This document shows positions 59,176 through 64,000 of a stretch of DNA of 64,000 nt, piece by piece (position 1 is the first letter of the stretch; every line of letters starts with the position of its first letter). The notes below the pieces were generated by a model. That model was not told where the DNA came from. It was given only the letters and a program-made list of their open reading frames with translations, and did not search any database. Both the position numbers and the translations under genes were made by a program. Source of the stretch: Streptococcus sp. Marseille-Q5986 (lineage in GTDB: Bacteria; Bacillota; Bacilli; Lactobacillales; Streptococcaceae). Location: assembly GCF_946902915.1 (NCBI RefSeq), contig NZ_CAMPPY010000002.1:1-64000 (forward strand), in the 5' to 3' direction.

Positions 59176-59783
59176 TTAAATTCTCTTTACCTCACATTTA
59201 TCTTCTGATTGTTTCACTAGAATGTCCGCCCTTGACTCAGTTTCTTTATAGTAGTGTAGATATTGCTCTCGTCTCATCTGATGGCTAGCCATTATAAAGG
59301 ATGCATCGCGATTTCTCACTGCCGTATCTCGAGCTAGACGCCTCTTTAATTCTGTTTCTTCATCCGTGTAGAAACAGATGGTTTTGTCAAAGAGTTTCTC
59401 GGGTAGAAAGCCCACAGACATCCCTTCAACAATCAGAATTGGTTTGGCTCCAGATAAAATTTCGCTAGCCTTCCACGGTTCATCGATTGTTAAGACATCC
59501 ATACCTGCCTGCAAGGCGAGAATATCTCTCTGTAAACTTGCCAGTTCATGCACCACTGGGAGACAAGCTGTCACCTTTTGATCTGGCGCTTGCTTTGGTA
59601 CTACTAGGTGACGTTCTGAAGTGATACAGGAATCTGTTTCTAGTAAATTTACTTTAGAGCTTGATGTAATTCCTGAGCGAAGGTTGACTTGCATGAAGCC
59701 CCATGACCGTAGATCCCTAGCATCCTAATTCTTCCCGTTTCAATCTCTGAAACCAGTTGTTCTATCAGGTCTTTTTTCTTCAT
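59176..59783 (-). pseudogene. Uridine-kinase-like P-loop protein, frameshifted, with altered Walker A
   Basis: From ATG 59783 (overlapping the nrdG stop in ATGA) the frame reads MKKKDLIEQLVSEIETGRIR, then IYGHGASCKSTFA, and stops after LHQALK. The rest of the protein (59176-59694 frame) has DVLTIDEPW, ILIVEGMSVG and RDTAVRNRDASF. The total of 608 bases fits one lost base near 59650. The Walker A has Cys where Gly is needed (ASCKST for ASGKST), a second lesion. The family phosphorylates nucleosides or related compounds. Confidence 0.75.
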
Positions 59784-60376
59784 TCTCTCTTCACCTGTTC
59801 ATAGCTTTCTTTTCCGTCATTAAGCTTGTCCCAAATCACTACTTGCCCACTTTGGAGCGATTTTTGTACATCGATGATGCGTTGATTGGACGAACCTCGA
59901 AACTGAAGCATGAGATTGCGCTTAGTTCGATCATACCGCCCATCGACAAGAATGTCAATCAGTGATAAGAGTTCCAGTTTATCTGGTGTCTCCAGCATCA
60001 TTTCTTCCCAAGTGTAGCCGGTCCAGGACCAGATGTCTTTGTTTGGCAATTCCTTTCGGATGCGTTTAACAAGAGGCAAGAGAATGCCCGTATTGAGAAA
60101 GGGCTCTCCTCCCAACAAAGTCAAGCCCTGAACATAAGGTTGAGCAAGATCTGCCATGATCTGTTCTTCTAATTCTGCGGTATAGGGAATCCCAGCATTA
60201 AAAGACCAAGTCGCAACATTATAACATCCCTCGCAGTGAAACATGCAACCTGATACATAGAGAGAGTTACGCACTCCTTCTCCATCTACAAAGTTAAAGG
60301 CCTTGTAGTCAATGATACGCCCTTGACTAAGCTCCTCGCTTTTCCATTCACCTGGTTTTGGTGTATTCCATGTCAT
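59780..60376 (-). CDS. nrdG: Anaerobic ribonucleotide reductase activating protein
   Basis: A 198-residue radical-SAM enzyme that generates the glycyl radical of NrdD. The cluster motif CMFHCEGC (about 44-51) and the downstream TLLGGEPFLN are present. It begins MTWNTPKPGEW. It follows the GNAT gene by 4 bp and its stop overlaps the next start. Confidence 0.96.
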   Translation of the reverse strand: MTWNTPKPGEWKSEELSQGRIIDYKAFNFVDGEGVRNSLYVSGCMFHCEGCYNVATWSFNAGIPYTAELEEQIMADLAQPYVQGLTLLGGEPFLNTGILLPLVKRIRKELPNKDIWSWTGYTWEEMMLETPDKLELLSLIDILVDGRYDRTKRNLMLQFRGSSNQRIIDVQKSLQSGQVVIWDKLNDGKESYEQVKRE

Positions 60377-60380
60377 CCTT

Positions 60381-60881
60381 CTACTCCAAATCTATCCAAT
60401 AACGTTCTACGCCATTGCGAACATCCTCAAGGAGACCTCCATTTGCTAGAATGACTGCTCTGCTAGCAGGATTATTCACGCTACAGGTCACAAGAGCTTT
60501 CTCGATGTTCTTTTCCTTAGCAACTTGCAAGCCCTGACGGAGAGCTTCCTTGGCATAACCTTTGCCTCTTTCTGATGGACGAATAGAATATCCTATATTC
60601 CCTGCATAATTCAGCAGTCCTTCATTCAGTCTCAATCGCAGATTCAAAAATCCTAGAGCACGACCTACATCATCAAATGATACAAATTGAATAGAAGGAA
60701 CACGATTTTCAGGCAAGTTTATTCCCATCTCTTTATTACGGTTACCTTCTAGCCACTCCTCGTAAGAAAAATCCTCAACATCCCAAAAGCCCCCATCATG
60801 GGCTGAATGGGTCTGCTCAAACTCTGCCATCATGTCTAAAACAGCTTCTCTATCTACTATTGTCGGTCTGCGTAGTTCCAT
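60381..60881 (-). CDS. GNAT-family acetyltransferase
   Basis: A 166-residue protein with the GNAT acetyl-CoA motif IRPSERGKGYAKEALRQGL (about 113-131) and ASRAVILANGG. It is placed between nrdD and nrdG in this group of streptococci. The substrate is unknown. Confidence 0.85.
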   Translation of the reverse strand: MELRRPTIVDREAVLDMMAEFEQTHSAHDGGFWDVEDFSYEEWLEGNRNKEMGINLPENRVPSIQFVSFDDVGRALGFLNLRLRLNEGLLNYAGNIGYSIRPSERGKGYAKEALRQGLQVAKEKNIEKALVTCSVNNPASRAVILANGGLLEDVRNGVERYWIDLE

Positions 60882-60897
60882 CCTTACCTCCCACTAA

Positions 60898-60922
60898 GAG
60901 AAAAGCGAGAGTTGACTCTCAC
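60898..60922 (-). terminator. Possible terminator after the small gene
   Basis: ACTCTC and GAGAGT pair around a 2-base loop, with CTTTTCTC on the minus strand. The stem is short, so read-through into the GNAT and nrdG genes is likely. Confidence 0.5.
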
Positions 60923-60924
60923 TT

Positions 60925-61065
60925 TTATTTTTTCTTATTCTTGTTTAAAAATTGTTCTCTGAGGCTAAGCAAACGTTCTTTCTTACCAGCTCCGCCCTTA
61001 GAGTGTTTCTCGTGATAACGAGTTACTTGTGCACGTCCCTTATCATCTAATTGGTATTTCCCCAT
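60925..61065 (-). CDS. Small basic protein of the nrd operon
   Basis: A 46-residue protein beginning MGKYQLDDKGRAQVTRYHEK and ending in Lys-rich sequence. A gene of this size and sequence is found at the same place in pneumococcus. Function is unknown. It lies 11 bp after nrdD, with AGAAAGAAATG context. Confidence 0.75.
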   Translation of the reverse strand: MGKYQLDDKGRAQVTRYHEKHSKGGAGKKERLLSLREQFLNKNKKK

Positions 61066-61076
61066 TTCATTTCTTT

Positions 61077-63293
61077 CTAATTTGTTACTTGATGCCCAGC
61101 TATTTTAATCGTTGAACCATTCATATGTTTCACACGCGCAGCGATTTCCTTGTGACGACCGTTGACCATCGGACGCGCTTGAGGATTGCCTAGATAGCCA
61201 CAGGTTCGTTTCACCACATCTACTGTTTTAGGGTCGCTATTACCACAGTTGGGACAAGCAAAGCCCCTCTCTGTCGGTTCAAAATCCCCTTCAAAGTCAC
61301 ACTTATAACAACGGTCAATCGGAGTATTGGTTCCTAGATAGCCGACACGGTCATAGGCATAGTCCCAGACAGCTTCCAAGGCTTTTGGATTTTGCTGGAG
61401 GACTGGATACTCACAATAATGGATAAAGCCACCTGATGCACCTGCTTCCGGATAGACTTTTTCAAAGTCTAATTTTTCAAACGGTGTTGGATTTTTACGA
61501 ACATCATAGTGGAACGAGTTGGTGTAGTATTCCTTGTCTGTAATATCAGGAATAGAACCGAACTTTTCTGTATCCAAGCGACAGAAGCGATCTGTCAAGC
61601 TTTCAGACGGTGTTGAGTAGATAGAGAAATGATAGCCATATTGGTCAGACCACTCTTCTACCCGACGTTTCATATCGCGAATGATATCCAGCGTGAATTC
61701 CTTGGCTTCTGGATTGTGTTCCCAGCTATTTCCAAAGAAGACTGTCGCTACCTCGTACAAACCGATGTAGCCCAATGAAACTGTCGCACGACGATTCTTA
61801 AAGAGCTGATCAACGCTCTCGTCTTTTCCAAGACGGCGTCCGAAGGCCCCGTACTGATAGAGAATAGGGGCGTTTGCTGGTGTTGCTTCCTTGGTCCGTT
61901 CAACACGGTAAACTAGAGCATCTTCTGCGATATTCATACGCTCGTTGAAGATTTCCCAGAACTTATTCATGTCGCCCTCAGACTCAAGGGCAATGCGAGG
62001 AAGGTTGACCGTCACAACACCTAGATTCATCCGACCAGAATTGACTTCTACGCCACCATTCTCATCCTTCCATCCTTGAAGGAAAGAACGGCAGCCCATA
62101 GGTACCTTGAAAGAACCAGTCAACTCGATAATCTTATCATAGGATAAGACATCCGGGTACATCCGTTTGGTTGCACACTCGAGGGCCAACTGTTTGATGT
62201 CATAGTTTGGAGTTCCTTCTTCCAAGTTAAGGCCTCTTTTAAGCGTAAAGATGAGTTTAGGGAAGATGGCTGTACGGTGTTCTGAACCAAGCCCCTTGAT
62301 ACGAATGGTCAAGATAGCTTTTTGAATTTCCCGCTCAAAACGACTAGTCCCTAGACCAAAACCTAGTGAAGTAAAAGGTGTTTGTCCATTTGAAGTGAAG
62401 AGGGTGTTAATTTCATACTCAAGAGATTGCATGGCATCATAGATGTCTCTTTGGGTTTTCTTCCAAGCATAATCATCCCGTTTTTCAGGCAAGACCCATT
62501 CTTCCGCATCTTTGAGGTGCTTTTGGTAATTCTTCTCTGCATAAGGTGCCAAGACTTCATCGATACGGTCAGCTGAACAACCCCCGTACTGGCTAGAAGC
62601 AACGTTGGCAATGATTTGCGAAATCTGAGCTGTCGCAGTCTGGATAGACTTGGGACTCTCTACCTCTGCATTACCAATTTTAAAGCCATTCTCCAACATG
62701 CCTTTAAAATCAATCAAACAGCAGTTGGTCATAGGTGTATAGGGACTATAGTCCAAATCATGATAGTGGATATCCCCTTTTTGGTGAGCATTGGCTACGT
62801 GCTTAGGAAGCATTTGCAATCCGATTGATTTCCCAACAATCCCTGCTGTCAAATCACGTTGAGTGTTGAAGACATCGCTGTCTTTATTGGCATTTTCATT
62901 GACAACTGCCTGATCTTTATTGAGAAGTTTATGAATGCTAAAGTTGATATCTGTCGCTTTTGAGCGCTCAAAATCCCTCTGTGTCCGATAAGTGATATAC
63001 TCCTCAGCCAAAGCATATTCTTTGGCTTCGAGAAGTTCATGTTCTACGATATTCTGAATCTCATAAATCTTCACACCTTTAGGGAAACGACTGTGAATTT
63101 CGGTAACGATTCTTTCAACTAGACCATTTAGGCGTTTTTCTACTAGAGGCGTAACGTCCATAACCTTTTCCGCCGCCTTGTGGAGAGCCTTGTCAATCTT
63201 GTCTACATCAAATACTACACGTCTACCATCTCGTTTTTCAACGAACAAGGTGGGAACGGTTGCAAGCTTTTCTTCTAATACAATCATATCCAT
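61077..63293 (-). CDS. nrdD: Anaerobic ribonucleoside-triphosphate reductase
   Basis: A 738-residue glycyl-radical enzyme that makes dNTPs without oxygen. The N-terminal ATP-cone (about 15-105; VEKRDGRRVVFDVDKIDKAL) regulates activity. The C-terminal zinc site has CYKC and CPNC, and the radical Gly is in RTCGYLG. NrdG activates it. It starts at ATG 63293; a second ATG two codons later is also possible. The promoter carries NrdR-like boxes. Confidence 0.97.
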   Translation of the reverse strand: MDMIVLEEKLATVPTLFVEKRDGRRVVFDVDKIDKALHKAAEKVMDVTPLVEKRLNGLVERIVTEIHSRFPKGVKIYEIQNIVEHELLEAKEYALAEEYITYRTQRDFERSKATDINFSIHKLLNKDQAVVNENANKDSDVFNTQRDLTAGIVGKSIGLQMLPKHVANAHQKGDIHYHDLDYSPYTPMTNCCLIDFKGMLENGFKIGNAEVESPKSIQTATAQISQIIANVASSQYGGCSADRIDEVLAPYAEKNYQKHLKDAEEWVLPEKRDDYAWKKTQRDIYDAMQSLEYEINTLFTSNGQTPFTSLGFGLGTSRFEREIQKAILTIRIKGLGSEHRTAIFPKLIFTLKRGLNLEEGTPNYDIKQLALECATKRMYPDVLSYDKIIELTGSFKVPMGCRSFLQGWKDENGGVEVNSGRMNLGVVTVNLPRIALESEGDMNKFWEIFNERMNIAEDALVYRVERTKEATPANAPILYQYGAFGRRLGKDESVDQLFKNRRATVSLGYIGLYEVATVFFGNSWEHNPEAKEFTLDIIRDMKRRVEEWSDQYGYHFSIYSTPSESLTDRFCRLDTEKFGSIPDITDKEYYTNSFHYDVRKNPTPFEKLDFEKVYPEAGASGGFIHYCEYPVLQQNPKALEAVWDYAYDRVGYLGTNTPIDRCYKCDFEGDFEPTERGFACPNCGNSDPKTVDVVKRTCGYLGNPQARPMVNGRHKEIAARVKHMNGSTIKIAGHQVTN

Positions 63294-63323
63294 GCTCTTT
63301 TCTAAAATGTTGTTCTATGAAGT

Positions 63324-63351
63324 ATTATACCACTCTAAAAATAAAAATCAA
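63324..63351 (-). promoter_or_regulatory. nrdD promoter
   Basis: On the minus strand TTGATT (63346-63351) and TATAAT (63324-63329) are spaced by 16 bp. The -35 lies within the first NrdR-like box. Confidence 0.75.
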
Positions 63352-63404
63352 TATCTTGTGGTAAAAATCCTAAAATTTTTAAAATTCCACAAGATATTGA
63401 TTTT
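63344..63404. promoter_or_regulatory. Paired NrdR-like boxes before nrdD
   Basis: AAAATCAATATCTTGTGG (63344-63361) and CCACAAGATATTGATTTT (63387-63404) are perfect 18-bp inverted partners. Their CACAAGATATTG cores resemble NrdR boxes, and the centre-to-centre distance of 43 bp is near four helical turns. The same pair could form a stem-loop with T-rich sequence after it and so also end the upstream leftward gene. Confidence 0.55.
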
Positions 63405-63405
63405 G

Positions 63406-64000
63406 TTATTTGGATTTATAAAGCTTAAACTCGCTAGTATCTGTCTGAACAAGCTCATAGTTTTCACTGAGCCAGCTCTCTACATCTGACCACAAGGCAA
63501 CTTTTTGATTGACCATAATCATCTTCGGTTCATTCTCCTTCAGGTCATTCATCAGTTTGGTTTTATTTTCGTCACTTGCAGTATAAAGTGTTGGGGTCAC
63601 TAGAGAGGTCGGTGCTAAGCGTTCACTTGTACGATAGAAATCTGGACGATCATCCCATGCATAGACACGCTCTTCAGAACTCGTCTGTTGTTTGACTACG
63701 CTAGCAAGTCGCTCTCTCTCCTGATAAGTCACCGGGTGCGAAAGGTAGCGACTCGCGATAGGGAGAACAATGAGGTAGGCAAGGGCAATCAGTGGTAGAT
63801 AGAAATTTCCTTTGAGGAAAGAGGTTTTTTTCTCACGTCTTCTTCTACGACGACTGCCTCCATCAGAAACATTTTCTTTGATCCCTGTCAGAAGGAGTAG
63901 GGTCAAGAAAGGAAGGAGAATAACGAGACGTGTACCATTGACAGGTTCTTTTGAGAAAACCAAGAGCCCCAAAGAAAGCAATAAGCCCAAACTAGCAGCA
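63406..64000 (-). CDS. C-terminal part of a polytopic membrane protein (partial)
   Basis: The frame runs off the right edge of the window. The visible 198 or so residues contain two hydrophobic helices, an Arg-rich loop (GGSRRRRRREKK), another helix, and an outer domain with YAWDDRPDFYRTSERLAPTS, which resembles GT-C/PMT-type membrane glycosyltransferases. The family and full length cannot be settled here. Confidence 0.5.
   Translation of the reverse strand, partial: AASLGLLLSLGLLVFSKEPVNGTRLVILLPFLTLLLLTGIKENVSDGGSRRRRRREKKTSFLKGNFYLPLIALAYLIVLPIASRYLSHPVTYQERERLASVVKQQTSSEERVYAWDDRPDFYRTSERLAPTSLVTPTLYTASDENKTKLMNDLKENEPKMIMVNQKVALWSDVESWLSENYELVQTDTSEFKLYKSK

Overview
The window comes from a low-GC Gram-positive coccus of the Streptococcus mitis/pneumoniae group. 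The evidence is AliB, a MurE of the lysine-adding type, a 107-bp RUP element, the choline transporter block, and protein sequences close to pneumococcal ones. Apart from one two-component/ABC block and two accessory loci, gene content follows pneumococcal synteny, but as separate blocks joined at insertion sequences.

Layout. (1) 1-3.1 kb: a decayed accessory locus with an ABC exporter pseudogene fused to a choline-binding repeat remnant, an intact DUF6895-like gene, and the 3' end of a further gene. (2) 3.1-11 kb: aliB, a YtgP/MurJ-type lipid II flippase, murE, csbD, a DUF1803 gene, a YiiX-like hydrolase and ppaC. (3) About 11-22 kb: an integrative and mobilizable element with a SEC10/PgrA-type LPXTG surface protein, XRE regulators, a divergent operator-rich control region, a TcpA-like coupling ATPase, a putative oriT, a MobT/Rep_trans relaxase pseudogene, an excisionase-like gene, and an integrase cut by an IS5-family element. 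(4) 22-29.9 kb: zinc efflux (czcD/sczA), a pnuC pseudogene behind a structured leader, a choline/betaine ABC operon under a MarR regulator, and a decayed macrodomain/SirTM pair ending at a second, inverted IS copy. (5) 30.7-37.4 kb: a YesM/YesN-type two-component system and an ABC importer with a cre-like box, perhaps for sugar phosphates rather than iron. (6) 37.4-40 kb: a phosphoglycerate-mutase family gene, a DUF711 gene and an ACT-domain gene. (7) 40-55 kb: the complete S10-spc-alpha ribosomal operon, transcribed leftward and ending in an L17DE-type RNA. (8) 55-58.7 kb: a promoter, a frameshifted membrane protein, a frameshifted small exported protein and an intact MacB-like ABC transporter; this looks like a lactococcin-972-type export/immunity locus. 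(9) 59-64 kb: a RUP element, a broken uridine-kinase-like gene, nrdG, a GNAT gene, a small gene and nrdD with NrdR-like boxes.

A striking property is the number of broken genes. At least eleven carry nonsense codons, homopolymer indels or truncations, mostly in the accessory regions. The most unusual signals are: a palindrome at the surface-exclusion promoter that matches repeated motifs in the mobilization control region; a roughly 85-130 bp intergenic repeat present in three copies in the ribosomal operon, each with a different but preserved hairpin; and the small exported protein inactivated by an exact 4-bp tandem duplication.

No tRNA, rRNA or CRISPR array was seen.
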